Assembly (NCBI GenBank): GCA_905221605.1
Contig: CAJNDS010002280.1
Coordinates: 1 to 64,000 of the forward strand
DNA: 64,000 bases
Reading direction: 5' to 3'
Source: Symbiodinium natans
Lineage: Eukaryota; Sar; Dinophyceae; Suessiales; Symbiodiniaceae
Shown here: positions 18,580 to 31,284 of the stretch, piece after piece
Layout: every line of letters begins with the position of its first letter
Numbering within the stretch: the first letter of the stretch is position 1
Translations under genes and position numbers: made by a program
The notes under the pieces: generated by a model
Databases searched by the model: none
Told to the model about the DNA's origin: nothing
What the model saw: only the letters and a program-made list of their open reading frames with translations

Positions 18580-21500
18580 TATATATGGTTTATGGGTTCG
18601 GGTTCTATGACACTGTCCGTCTATGATGTGCTGGGTCGTTTGGACAAGACCGAAACTTTCTGGGTCCCATAGGGGGTCAGGGTCTTGGGCCCTGGTTCTG
18701 AATTACGCCAGTCACGTTCGTTCACGGCGAGCAGCCTCTCTGCAATAAGCAAGCCGTCCCAATTCAATGATGGGAGAGAGGAATTTATCTAGTACTCCGA
18801 AAACTATGGGGGTATGGGGGGCGGTGGGGGTGGGGGAGGTATATACATATACATATCATATACATTCATGCATGCACACATACGTACACACACTGTTTGT
18901 GTAGCAAACCCCCCCCACCGCCCTCCCAAATCGTATGCTCGGCCGGTACAAGGGAAGTAAACATCGCAAAGCAATAAAGAACAGCAATGAAAGTTGAGCT
19001 TCGACGACTCATGTAGGCTTGACGAGCTCGGCATGAACTTTGCTATTGAGAAACCTTGTCGGCTAAGATTCCATGAGCCAGAAAACCCTACGAGCAATCT
19101 CTTCCCCTGCTCTCTCCAAAAGGCAGACTTCCAAAGAACATCGAAGCTCCTCAGATCTCTTCGCCGGCGGACGGCCTTCGAAGTGTGAGTCTAGAGACTA
19201 GTGCAACACTTCTTGTCACGTGCATGTCACGGGCTGAAACATACGCCATCGCATCATTGGGGCCAAGCGCAGCATGCCAAAACGCATTTTTCGCGCACGG
19301 TGGCTTCTGGGTGCGTAGAGGCCTTGCAGCCAACCCCTCTGGGCATCAAATCGCCACGGGCGTGCATCAGCAGCATCAGCAGGATCGGCTGGGGCGAGGG
19401 GGGGAGGGGGGCTTGGGGAAGGTTCCGGGGCTTTAAGCCTCGAAACCAGGTCGGGTACCAGTTCGCGAACGTGCGCTCCGCAAGCGCATCCGCACCCCGC
19501 GCCCGCGCTGGCGCGAAGAAGAAACAGAACGAACGTCGCTTTGGGCGTAGCTGGCGGTGGGCGACAGCCACGTCGGATATAAAGAGCTCAAGCATTGGGG
19601 TTTAAGGGTTATGAGCATCACTGCCTCGAGGTGGACAGCCCAGGAGTCTGGTGGCAAGGCCCGCCTGAAGGACTCGAAATGGTAGGGAAGCTTATGTTGC
19701 AAAGGGTTGAAAGCCCTTAAAGCCAAACCCCAAAACCTCACCCCTCGATGGAGGGAATCACGAAACTGCGATCTCCAGAAATCTAGGAACAAAAAAAGGC
19801 TGCTGTATTAGTCTTGGCTGGTTGCTAGGGAAACTGGATTCTGGGAGATCTAGTCAAACCTCAGCCCTTGCAACAATGGCGGGCAGGTGGCCCAGACTTG
19901 GCATTCGGCTTCCAGCGGGGGCCTCGCTCCAGCGACCGGGTGTGCCTAGGATGAGGGTGACGGTGTAGGAGTTTTGCGGATTCTTTCGGGCTCAGGGCTC
20001 TCAAGGTTCAGAGCAGGCACATTTTTTGACGCTTGTTTTCGGGTTCGGGATCTTAAGGCCTTGGATGTTTTGAGGGCTTAGCGGCTTCGGCCAGCCCCCA
20101 GCTCTGCACATGGATTCGGGCCCTGTGCGAAGACGGACAAGGGCTAGGGCAACAAACCAGAGCACTCCAGACGTACAAAGTAACAATGTAAGATGCCTCC
20201 TTCATCAAGAAACCCTGATGCCTCTTCACCCGAGACCCTACACTCCTCAGGGCTCCGCTCCACTCAGCAGCCCTAAATTCCTCGAACCCTGGCACCCTTG
20301 ACCCTTGAAGCTTCCGGAGCTCCGCAACAGGACTGGGCCGTGGCACACCGACCTCTCTTTGCTGTAGGCATCCCAGAGAGCCTGCTGAAGTCGTTTGCTT
20401 TCTGTTGTCCGTGCTGAATCCCCTCACCCTAATGTTGAATGCCACCCCCCCCCCCGCCCCCGCACATACTCTAATACTACTATACTGGGAGTAGTTAACC
20501 TTAGCGGGGTAGGCGAGGGAGAAATATTAGGGGGAGGGGATTAGCCCAATCCTCCAACCCTTAATTAAAAGCCCAACTTCTAGCTGATGAGAAAGCTGCG
20601 CTTTCTCAGCGAGCGAACCATGTCAAAGCGAGACTCGAAAGCAAGTCTTCAGCAAAACAAGATCGAACAGGGCAACGTGCCCAACAACGACGAAAACCAG
20701 ACCTCAGACTAGACATTCCGCACGGAGGTGCAACAGAAAGACAACAGGCGCCTCGCCCCCACCAAAAGTGGTAAAACGGAAGGAACAGTGGAGACAGAAA
20801 CGGCAGAAAGTGACAGCAACAAAAGCCTGCAAACAGTCAGGTAAGCAGCCCATTAGCTAGAAACGGTCAAAACGAGGGAGCACGGTTTCTGGAGTTGCGT
20901 GTCTGCTTTGGGAAAACTCTTCTTTTCCTTGAACGGGCTCCATGACATGACTTGAAGCTTCGGGCGCCTTCGGGATCCGAAGCCCACCCACCCGCCGCTA
21001 ACCCGGGTGATTGCTGCAGAAAGTGCTCACAGCCCCAAACCCTCAACCCTCTCGACCAAGTGTCAGCCTGCCCCTATCGCTCATCGAATGCCTACTGCCG
21101 TCAGGCGCTTTAAGGAAAACATCCAAGACTAAACAGCACGGGCGCCTGGGTGTCCATCTGCCTCAAAGTTCTGCGCTCCTTCAGCCTTGTGCTTCAAGAA
21201 GCATCAAGGCTTGGAAGATCGAAATCTACAAAGGGCGCTCTTGAAGGCAGCTCTAGTTGGATTTTAGGTGCCATGCCCTGGCTAAGGCTCTAGTTTGCAT
21301 TGAGTACTTGTTACCGAACCTCAAGCCCATTAAACCTTGAAACGATCCACCGCTCCAAGCCTTTACTAATCCCTAGACCTAGACCCTGAGCCGTAGAATC
21401 CATATCCACAACCTCAAAAATCAAAGGGCAGTGATTCTTGTATGCTGACGGTGCTTTTTACACTGGATGCCCCTGCGTGTTTTCTCTTACGGTGCTGATG

Positions 21501-22699
21501 GGGTGGGGAGTGGGTTGTTTGGATGATGTGGGAGGGGCATGGTCGGTGCTGGGTCCGAGTGCCTGCGCATGGCTTGAGTGAAGGCATAGGGGTCTGTGGT
21601 GTGGGTGGATGTGAGTGTGGATGCGGATTTTGGGTTGAGTGGGCGTTTTGTGGCGTGGGTTTGTGGTTTGTGGTCTGTGGATAATTCGGGATGAGGGCGG
21701 ACGGGTGGGGGGGGGGGTAGGGAAACGAGGGTGGCTGAAAAAAACCGCACAGCCCCTGCAACCTAGCTGAAAATGCGCTAGGAAGCTACCTGAGCTAGCT
21801 AGGTCTTCGGGTAGCTCTGTCACGGCTTCGCAGATACAGGGACCCAGGCCGCAAGGACAGGAACTTACACCCCGATGAAACGGCAGCCAAGGAGGCGGAT
21901 TGAACTCCAGGAGCTTCCTGAGCTCGCGTGAGAGTCACGGACTTTCGGCTCTGGAGGCTTAACAAAAAACCTCCCAAACCCTCAAAAGGTAACATTCTCA
22001 GAGCCCTGAAATGCTGGGAACTACTACCGCCTTCCTGTCAGTCGGTGCAAGAGCCAGTCAGTGAAAGAGCCACTGCTTCTAGGACAACCCCTAGTCCAAA
22101 ATTCCAGAACAGCATGGAAGCTACGATCCCGCGTCCCTAAACTACAGCCTCCCTCCGTTTTTCAACTCCTTGAGAACCGAGAGGCGGGATGGACAGAGCC
22201 TCGTCATAGCCCAGGGACATTGCCGTGAAGATCGCCGCTGCCGTGGGCCTTGCACGCCACAGGTGGACTTTTTGTGTGGCTTGGGCTCGGGAAATCCGAA
22301 TGCATCTTGGGCTTTTGGTGGTTCTGGAGGGTCAAGAAGTTAGAGGCGGAAACCCGAAGCTCAAAGTTGGTGGATGTGGGGATCAGGCTTTAGGGCTCGG
22401 GGGTCCAGCTCTGTGTGGGTGAGGGTCTCTACATGCCCTGGGACTGAACCTAGCCACGCACGCTGATCTCAGGCATTTGACTGGTACCTACATGCACGCA
22501 CCACACCCAGACCTTCGTTTCAAAGGTGAAGCATCCATAGACTCTATGGCATAGAGCCGACTGAACCGGGTTGTTGTATCCCACCACGACACTATCTGGA
22601 ACCGCCCTCTTCAAACCCGTCCAGATAGCACTTAACGCTGGCTCTTATTTAAAAGGGCCGGGGAACCGACTTCTGCCCAGCAACCAACAACCAGCAACC

Positions 22700-22787
22700 A
22701 AACCCCAAACCCTAAACCCTAAACCCCAAACCCTAAACCCTAAACCCCAAACCCCAAACCCTAAACCCTAAACCCTTAACCCTAACC
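22700..22787 (-). repeat. CCCTAAA/CCCCAAA array
   Basis: About 12 units mix CCCTAAA with CCCCAAA variants. It is paired with a TTTAGGG array at 22899 across a 111-bp island that includes a G16 run. Confidence 0.95.
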
Positions 22788-22800
22788 GCCCCACCCAAAC

Positions 22801-22871
22801 CCCCCAAAAAGTAGATAACTTCTGAGCACCCGGGCATGGAGCGGCCATGCTTGGCCTCCAAGGCCTCGAGC
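22801..22871 (-). CDS. Candidate short exon (very tentative)
   Basis: On the minus strand, AAACTCCCAG precedes a 71-nt open island and GTTTGGG follows it. The peptide reads LEALEAKHGRSMPGCSEVIY and has GC-rich third positions. The plus strand is also open for 17 codons. It is flanked by the CCCTAAA and TTTAGGG arrays at 22700 and 22899. No family is recognised. Confidence 0.15.
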
Positions 22872-22882
22872 CTGGGAGTTTT

Positions 22883-22944
22883 GGGGGGGGGGGGGGGGTT
22901 TAGGGTTTAGGGTTTAGGGTTTGGGGTTTAGGGTTTAGGGTTTA
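22883..22944 (+). repeat. G16 run and TTTAGGG array
   Basis: Sixteen consecutive G residues at 22883-22898 run into about six and a half TTTAGGG/TTTGGGG units. A weaker TTTGGGG cluster follows at 23055-23094. Confidence 0.95.
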
Positions 22945-25900
22945 TAGAAATTGTAAAGGGTTTGTGTCCGGAGTTTTGTCGGGTTTTGTTTTTTGCTTTT
23001 GTCATTTTGACTTTGGGGCTGGGCCTTGGGGCTGGGGTTTGGGTGGTTAGGGTTCAGGGTTTGGGGTTTGGGGTTTGGGGTTTAGGGTTTGGCCTTAAGG
23101 ATTCGGAGCTTGGGCCACGTGTTGTTCTGAGGGGAGTTTCGTGAGGATGCAATCATAAACGTCCATCCTGAAGATAGTTCCCGGCGCCCCTCCAACTTCG
23201 AAGAGGAACTGCCCACGACGTTTGCAAGCAAATGCCCTGCTGAACCTCTACAGCCTACACCGCAGTGCCGGATTTGAGAGTAGAATGCGGCCCAGGGATT
23301 GAGCCTTCCAGAACGGGGTTGGAAACCTTGGAATACAGGCTTGGGCCTTCCAGCCTTTCTATGTCAGGTGTAGGGTTTCAGCGCTTTCCTGCCCTTCCAA
23401 GCTCTAGGCCACCTCCTTGGACCAACACGATTCTGCCTTTTTTTCCTGATGGGCCTTGAGGATCTTGAATGCTCCGGACTACCATTGACCAGGTCTGGTG
23501 TCTTTGGCCTTTCATCCCACTGTTGCACGTCGGGTTCACATGCTGGAGATCGACACATGGGCTCAACCCCCCAGACAAAAAACCATAAACTCTTGGGTAG
23601 ATAATTACTAGTTCGTGGCTGGGATAATATTAAAAATTGATTCTTTGTTCCAGGCGGCACTCGCGTCATCGTCGGCATGTCCAATGTCGAAGTCCCCTTG
23701 GCCTCGGGCTCAAGAGTCTAGCTCTCGGGTCGGGCTCCATCATCTTTCCAGGTGTGAAGATTATGACTTTTGGGGTTGGGATGAAGTGCTTTGCAGACGT
23801 CGAACCTTCACACCTTGAAGTTCCCTTTCTAGACACATGTCTGTTCAACCTGCTTGAAGAGCGAAAGAACTTTGACGTTGGCTCTTCGGAAGCTCCAAAC
23901 CTTGAGTAAACTCAGAAAAACTTCTACACCTTGCGATGCGCTTCTGGGAAAGGAAGATGCCATGAGATCTATTCCCACCGAGAAAGCATCAGAAAAAACG
24001 CCAACTCAAGGCCCCGAGCTCTTCCAATAAGAAAGGAGCCTTTTGCAGTCCAGTGACGTCCAGCGCCTTGAAGGCCTCTGGGAGGCCACCTCCACAGGTT
24101 TACGGACTTTGGAGGCTTTCGGGTTTACATGGCAGGACTTTCGGACATTTGTGACATCCTGTTTTGCAAAACGCATCCTGTTGCCAGTCTTCCGGGGCTA
24201 GCTTCAGGCAGTTTCGGGCTGCGAGCTTCTCAGGACTCTGTCCGGACTCTCGACACCTTGAAAAAGCCCTCTGGTCTGTTTCTGCGGTATCTGCCGTCAG
24301 CTTCTGAGCTGATGCGGCCTGTCCCGGACGATTTCTTGATGGAAGCTTATTGCGGCATCTGCTGGAACAGCTCTCCTCATTCTTTCGCATCGAAGGGTGT
24401 GCTTGCGTCATGTGTTCTGTTTGCTTCTAACTAGTAGGCTTCCCACAAGCAAGGTCGGGCCCAATAGGCCAATTCTGAACTAATGCTGCAAGCGTTCTAA
24501 CGCGGGTGGTATGGTGCCTGCTCAAACCAATACATCCAATACCCCGTCCCTGGCGCACGAATCACGAAACTCCAATGATCGATCACGAACTTCCGAGCCA
24601 AGCCTGAACCCCAAGCCCCAAACCTTAAACCCAAACCTAAACCCTAAGCCTGCCTGTGATCTGTAGGAGCACCTGCCTCAGTTCCTCAACTGAGGACTGC
24701 TCCCCTGGCTCGCAGGGCCATTCTAGGTTCGTGGGGCGGTTTGGGGTTTAGGGTCTAGGGTTTAGGGTCTAGGGTTTGGGGTTCAGGCTTACTCATGGCA
24801 ACTTCAGGTTGGACCATTTGCACTCGGGTCCTTATTAGCCTCTTCAAGGAGCCCACGCTCCTATTCCACAGAACCCTACTGAGAACCAGCAAGCTAAGCC
24901 CTAGAGCCTAAACGAGTTCCTCTCAGGCTTCTCTACATGTTTACAACTTTGGGTTTTGGAAGGTAAGGATGCTCAGGATATGTACCTCCGACTCCCCCAG
25001 GTCGGCTCCTAGCCAAGCAGCGCTCGGCCCCCGGAAAGCTCGAAAGTTCCGAGGTGGCGTGCGGACAGAGCTTAGTTTGGGGCTTAACGGGTGGGGTCCG
25101 GGCTCCCAAAACGTAGTTTCCAAGCAGCCTTTAGTCCATCTCGGGCGCTTTCCGGGAAAGATCGGGCAGGCAGTACACCTACCTCGTCACTTGCGAAGCG
25201 AGTGTGATACATAACTTAGGCCCTGAACGCCTTAACTCCGAAAGCCTTTAACCCAGAATGCTGGACCAGGGCCTGGAATCCCCAATGTCGGAGCAGACGC
25301 GGCGCCACTCCTCATGTCAATAGCAGGACTTCTGTGCGGGGTTCTAAGGTTTGCGCTTGAGGGCTAACGGGTTTAAGGCTTGGGGCCTTGGGTGCCTTGG
25401 GGCCTTGGGTGCCTTGGGGCATTGGGGTTCAATCTGCCTTTTGTGCCTGTTTATACCTACTGTCGATCTCTAGTGAGCTCTACCTATCTGTCGGATTTCC
25501 TATCTGACATTTTGCTTGCTCTACTCAGTGCTTCAGGCAAGCCATGAAGGATGGCACAGCTATTATTCTCTAGTTCCTTGAGCTCTGGAGCCTAGAGCAT
25601 AACCTGAAGCATTCAGGCTCACCGGCTCAGGTTTTGATGTCTTCAATAGAGCTGGCAAGATCCCAAGCCCCGGCCTAGTCCCCCAAATGCCTTCTCTACA
25701 AGTTTGACGCCCTCACCCCCGCATACCCTGAAGCCCCCTTGGAAGCCCGAGACCCCAAGCCGAAGCCGCTGGGCCTGCTAAGCAGGTTGCTGCGCTCGGG
25801 TGCGCCGGTAGCCTGCAGGCGCTTTTAGAGGGGTTATTGGGGCTTAGGGTTTCGGGTTTGCCCCAAACCGCAGCAAACAAAAACTCAAGCTTAAAATCGC

Positions 25901-26198
25901 TGGAGTCTCAACCCTCAACTTGAACTCCAAACTCCTGGCCACCGTAGTCCAGGCTACGAGCGAATCCGACTCAACCCTTCTTCCATCAGCGTGCTGTTGT
26001 GGGTCCTGTGCCGAGGGTTGGATTGGGTGTTGAAAAATTGTAAGTGCATGGTGTTGAAACCCTAAACCCAAAACTTCCTAGGCCCCAAATCTCTACACCC
26101 TAAGACACCAGAGCCTGAAACCCCAAACCGCACAGTCCCACTAAGCTTTGTAACCCCTAGGGTGAGGTTACATTCAGGCGATGGACTCGGAGTAGGGA

Positions 26199-26240
26199 AA
26201 CCCTAAACCCTAAGCCCTAAACCCTAAACCCCCTAAACCT
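26199..26240 (-). repeat. CCCTAAA array
   Basis: Five to six CCCTAAA units, including CCCTAAG and CCCCCTAAA variants. Confidence 0.9.
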
Positions 26241-26365
26241 TGCTTGAATCATACAGACCTAGGCTCGAGAGCATCTGTCTAGGGCTTGGGTTTGGCGTTT
26301 GAGGCTTCACGATGAATCAACCCCTGCGCCGAAAGTAATTCATATAGGGGCCGGAAAAAGTAGAA

Positions 26366-26467
26366 ATAGTATTCCCCTATATATGGTCCCTATATACTTC
26401 TACAATAATACCCCCCCCCCCCCAAAAAAAAAAAAAAAAACGGACCTATTCTATTAATCAAGGCCCC
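26366..26467. mobile_element. Short CCCCTATA-type MITE-like element, copy A
   Basis: It has TATTCCCCTATATATGGTCC at the left and CCTATTCTATTAATCAAGGC at the right, with a central C14A18 homopolymer pair near 26411-26440. The skeleton is shared with copies at 18511, 40401 and 43701. Confidence 0.65.
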
Positions 26468-27537
26468 TTTATTAAGTTGAGCGCGGCCTGTGGGGCCAGC
26501 CGCACTGCGCCCTGGCAAGGCAGGTCGGGCTTTCGATGGCCAGGAGGGTCAATGAGCACTTTGAGTTGTGTCGAACGCATCTGGTATCGGGATAAAGTTT
26601 TGGGACCACCCAACTCAAGCGGCAGAAGGTTGGGGCTTAGGCAGGGCTCGAAGGGAAGCTCCCAGAACTGCAACTCAAACCTTGACATCAGGGTCCCTGG
26701 CTGTAAGTGGCCGGAAGATGCCCTTGCATGGCACCCGTGGCCCCAGTCCAAAACCTACCTTCTCGAGCAAGCCCCGATGTCCCGAAGCTGCTCGACTCTG
26801 TTTAGGGTTTAGGGTTTAGCCCTGCAGAGTAGTCCAGCCCTGGGTTTCTTCGCCTCTTCCTTTCTCGGGGAGCTGCCAAAATCGGGAACCCTGTGCAACT
26901 TGACATCTCTATAGCCTGACACCCTCTACGACCTGAAAAACACACAAAGACCGAAATACTACGCAAGCAAACCCCCCCCCTTTGCAACCCCCCCTGCGCC
27001 TGGCTCTGATGCGGTTTTGGCCGCAGGGTGGCTTCCTGTGTTGTTTGAGGCACTGTAAAAGTAGCTCCGACTGTGCTTGAGGCTAGCAAGAGCCATGCAT
27101 CTTCTTTTCAGCTCGACTTCATTTCGTCCGAGTCTCGACTGCTTACAGCCCAAGCCGTACACCATTCCAGCTCATGGAGTTTGTACTTTGAGTCTAACCG
27201 GTAAGACCCTCAATCGGAAAGGTCAGCCCTACACTCCAAAGCCTCGGCCCCTGGATCTACACCTCCAAGGCCAAGTCGGGCTTTTCCAGTTGCACACCTC
27301 AAGTGCCCCTGGAAAACAAAATCCTACACTTCGGAGGCACCTTACAAAGACCAGGAAGTCAAAGCCCAAAAGCCCCAAGCACAAAGGAGTGATCCTTAAA
27401 CTTGAGACCCCAAAACCATCAAACCACCCAAACGCAGAACTCGAGAACCGATGCACAGCTTGGTCCCCGCACCACCTGCGCAGCGTCCCGTACCTGAGAC
27501 TGCCAAGGTGGTCCTCAGTGCGATTGGCTTTAAGAGG

Positions 27538-27652
27538 GGATAGGATTAGGGGGACCCTTGGGGATGTAGACCCTCTGAATAAGGTCCCTGTTTTAAGGGA
27601 GCCAGAAGAGGGTTCAGAAGGATCCCCTTTTGAAGGGTCTCCCTTATCCTAC
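27538..27652. mobile_element. 115-bp foldback element
   Basis: Left GGATAGGATTAGGGGGACCC and right GGGTCTCCCTTATCCTACC are inverted repeats. The interior continues the stem (GACCCTCT with AGAGGGT; GGTCCCT with AGGGAGCC), so nearly the whole 115 bp folds into one hairpin. No coding capacity; MITE-like. Confidence 0.7.
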
Positions 27653-28565
27653 CTAGGATTTGAGACAACGGGGTGTTCTGGATTGTGGGGCATGTCGCGT
27701 TGTAGGCTTCTCTTGAGGCCTCTGCAGATTCGGAAGTCGTGGGGCCGTTTTGGGCGACTCTTCGGAGCCGCCACACAAGGCCAAAACCCTCAACACAACA
27801 TCAGCTTCTACATCGAATATCTGTAGATATGTGTTTCTGCTGTGCTATTAAAAAGTTCCCTTCTTGGCGTAGAGGCTGACGCGGTGGAAGGGGATGGAGG
27901 GTTTAGGGCAGAAAGGCTCAAGCATTGAGAACAACCTCTACATCCCCAACCCTCGGCTCCCACCCGGATGCCGTTGCAGGCCATTGGCACGCAACTGCTT
28001 GCGCGCGGCATGGTGCCCTGTCGATTTCGGGCCAGAGGCTGAGCAGATAGAGCACACCGCGGAACCCAGAAAAGTGTTCAGCTCTGACGCAAACCCCAAG
28101 GCACTAACTCCTTTCAGCTTCTGAATCCGGAGTTGGAGGAAGCGTCCGACGACCTAGATGACACCCTAAAGTCCTGCAGGTGCATGTGCCGAACAGTGCC
28201 CAATGAACGTGGCTTGCCGCCAAGGTGCTGTAGAGGGGATGTGGTGCATCACCATCCAGTTTCGGCAGGGTATAGCCCTCTTTCGAGAGCCTGTGAAGTT
28301 GCGGAACCGTTCCAACCTTGAGCCCTAAGCCCTACTCCCTCCTTCTTGCCTCTCTACTGGGCTGTAGTGCAGCAGAGCACGTGAACTGAACCCATTTGTA
28401 GGGTGGAGGGTTCCCTTGAACCAAACAAAAGGGATCAAGGGCACCACTGGGCTGCAAAGGTAGAGCCCAAGACTACAGCCGGACGCCAAGCGGCCGCAGC
28501 AACTCTTCCTTGAGGCGCAGATTCTCAGCGATTAGTGCTGTCAAGTCCTGCAGTCTGAAGCACGG

Positions 28566-28728
28566 CCCCGAAAACCCTATTCATGGGTTGATTTAGGAAG
28601 GTTTTAAGCCCGAAACCCTATTCATGGGTTGATTTACAGAAGGTTGTAAGCCCGAAGCCCTATTCATGGGTTGATATAAGGAAGGTTGTACGCCCGAAGC
28701 CCTATTCATGGGTTGACATAAGGAGGGC
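28566..28728. repeat. 42-bp tandem repeat, 4 copies
   Basis: Units contain CCCGAAGCCCTATTCATGGG followed by TTGATATAAGGAAGGTTGT. CCCTATTCATGGG starts at 28575, 28616, 28658 and 28700. The core CCCTATTCATGGG is close to palindromic. It sits in otherwise telomere-like spacer. Confidence 0.92.
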
Positions 28729-29486
28729 TTTTAAAGCAGTAGTTCAATTGCACCTTGCAATCTTCGAGCTACCGGTGAACCATCCTTCGGGTTCGGACCT
28801 TCTGGGCTTTGGCTTCTTGGGTGGGGTCTCGTGAGGGCATCTGAGCCTCTCTGAGCCCGAAACTGAAACCTAAATCCTCATTTCGGTGCTGGCGGCTTGA
28901 TCAGTTGTTTGGAAATTCATAGCTTTCCAAGGGTTGCTGACTTGCAGCACGCAAGTATGGCCAAGGTTTGAGCCTTTAGAAAAGAAAGCCTGAGGACTCA
29001 GAACCCAAAACCCCGATCTCGGAAAGCCGAAGGTCATCAGCAGAAGCCCCCCCCACAGCTGCCGACAGCCCAGGCCGCGGACTAAAAGGCTGGGACATTT
29101 TTCAGGGAGTGATTGTTCTGGCGCCTCGATTCTGCAAGACCTTCTTTGACAAGACGGACACTTTGAAGGAAGGCTCTGAGGGTCCAAAATCTCAGTCTCC
29201 ATCCTTATATTCATTCTATAGCTCTGAATCCCTAAACCCTAAACCCCTCAAAAATTGCCAACCCTACGCTTCACTAAGCCCGGCTCCTGCTCCGAGGCCT
29301 GGGGCATCAGTGTGGCTGAGGGGGTTCGGGTTCAGGGTTTGGAGCTCAGGCCGAACCCCTAAACCCTAAACCCTAAACCTCGCAACCTTTGAGAATTAAA
29401 CATAGCAGCCCGGAAGAAAAGACTCGGAGCCTCACCAGTTTGTCCCCTAACCTTTATCCCTAAACCCGAGGTCCTAGACCCCAAGC

Positions 29487-29590
29487 CCTACATGTGGGGG
29501 TTTACGAAGATAAGGGGCTCGTAATATGGACCCCCTATAATAAGGACCCCCAGAGGGTACCCTGAATCTCGGAAACCCCCCCCATGTAGG
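29487..29590. mobile_element. 104-bp foldback element
   Basis: Left CCTACATGTGGGGGTTTACG and right GGAAACCCCCCCCATGTAGG are inverted repeats, and the interior (AAGGGGCTC... GACCCCC) is partly complementary. MITE-like with no coding capacity. Confidence 0.65.
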
Positions 29591-31220
29591 TTACTGCATT
29601 TAGATGTTCTGAGCTTCAGATCGCGGTGGGCCTTCCGGCACTCCCACAGTAAGCTGTCAACAGGCCCTGGTGTTGGTTGCGACTTGCTTGGGCTCCAGCT
29701 CCTTCTGACAAAATGCATGCCTTGAACCCCAAAACCCTACACACCTAGACAAAACCCTGAATCTAAATCCTGCCTCCTTAAGCAGCAGAAGCCTGAAATA
29801 CTCCGTCCCAAAAAACCCATTAAAGCAATGAAATCCCAAATCCTAAATTCGCACAAATCTCTGCCTTCGGCCCATCCGAAGGCGCACCATCAGCAGCCAT
29901 CCTTGACGCTCCTGAATTGTGTCCGGCTTCGGGTGTCAAGGTGTGGGGCCGTTTGTTGGGCTTCAAGTCAGGGTTCCGGCCTCTCGCCTCCCAAAACTTC
30001 AGGCTGACTGATTGCAAGAGCTCGCGGAAACCGAGCTGAAAGCTTTCGGACCACATGGAGCGTGTGCCATGCCTAAAGCAGCAAGCTGAGGGTTTGGGGT
30101 TTAAGAGGGCCAGTGCTCTTGGCCCTAGGACAAGCAAGCTTTTTTGATTAACCCTGAAAGCCCCTGTCCTCGCTGCCGCCACCATGTCGGCAAGGACGCT
30201 AAGAAGAGGCACGGTACCCTGAATTGTGCTGTTTGACCTAAGCCCCAGCTCGTGAAACCTAATCTTCCACAATCCGGCCTGTGCTCATGCGTGCTGTGTT
30301 GGCGAGCATGTTTTGGGTCCTTGCGCTGTTTCTGAGTTTCTTCCCCTATGTGATTCTGATAACATATTTCTCTACTTGGCCTCTGCCAGGTCAGCGCTGT
30401 CGAGTTGGAACGTGTTAAGAGGCCTCCCCCTTCTACCACCAAGCAGTGGTCCGCTGCTGGACTTCGAGCCAGCAAGACTGGGCACCTCTGTAAGCAGGAG
30501 CTGTCGAGTGTGTGGTGAAATCGGAGCGTATATGTTAAGATGAGACGTAGCGTTGAGGTTGAAAGCGTTTTGGTGTAGAGCCTTTGGTTCACGAGCTCGA
30601 GACTTTGTGGGCCTCAGTATGATGGCTTCAAGCCTCCGACGAGTTCTGCAGGTGTAGGGTCCAGGGCAACCCCTGAAACGTATAGGCGCGGCATGCCTGG
30701 GATAAATGGTTCAGGACAAAGCCAGGAGTCAGGGTCGGTTTGGGGTCATCGCTCCGAATTCACTGAGCATCTGGCGTCGCACCGCCCGCTGCTGTTCCTG
30801 GTGGCGAACAGCGTTTGGATGAACCCCGCCCCAATTTGCAAGCCCTCTGTCAGCCCTGAACCCCAAACATCACGAAGGAATTGGGAGCAAAAGCCCCACG
30901 AAAAGGAGGGGGGTGGAGTTCAGGGGCAGAACAATCTGATGGGCACCCCGGGCGCAGAGCTTCAGATCCGGGGTTTGGAGATTCATAGCTGGAATCCTTG
31001 GGGTAGAGTTCCAGCTTTCGCATCAATAGCCTCCTACAGGCCTAAAACCTGCATGCAATAACGATAGCACCTGAAACCCTGTAAGAAGCCTAAACTCTCA
31101 GCCCAAAGTCAAGGAGTGACCCCACAAGCTTCGTCGTGTTTGCTAGGGCCTTGCGAAAACCTCTGCCAGCCAAACCCTTCCAACATTCCAAACCCAGACC
31201 CCCAAACCTGGCCCAAGCCA

Positions 31221-31284
31221 ACCCTAAACCCTAAAACCCCTAACCCCTAAACCCTAAACCCTAAAACCCCTAAACCCTAAACCC
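31221..31284 (-). repeat. CCCTAAA / CCCCTAAAA array
   Basis: About nine units mix 7-bp and 9-bp variants (CCCTAAA, CCCCTAAAA, CCCCTAA). This suggests unit-length slippage. Confidence 0.92.

Larger units (their letters stand above)
17183..22699. other. Telomere-like spacer
   Basis: No gene is supported. It holds CCCTAAA units at 17315-17340, then a 100-bp island, then TTTAGGG units at 17440-17461. A short CCCCTATA-type element lies at 18511-18579. There is a G-rich then (AC)n/(CATA)n tract at 18805-18895, and a C-run near 20446. At 21500-21720 a strongly G/T-rich strand (minus strand C/A-rich) gives artefactual His/Pro/Thr frames. The rest is decayed repeat and unique islands. Confidence 0.5.
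22945..28565. other. Telomere-like spacer
   Basis: No gene is supported. It holds TTTAGGG/TCTAGGG units at 24739-24786 (preceded by C-type units at 24625-24652), a 17-bp tandem (GGGGCCTTGGGTGCCTT) at 25381-25427, CCCTAAA units at 26199-26240, TTTAGGG units at 26801-26819 and two short MITE-like elements annotated separately. A plus-strand 249-codon open frame (27077-27826) runs through decayed repeat and a foldback element and is not accepted as a gene. Confidence 0.5.

Noticed and set aside
21414-21823. His/Pro/Thr-rich minus-strand open frames
   Set aside because: They arise from a G/T-rich low-complexity strand in three overlapping frames, none with a domain.
27077-27826. 249-codon plus-strand open frame
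   Set aside because: It reads through decayed CCCTAAA-type sequence and a complete foldback element, has no domain, and both strands are open.
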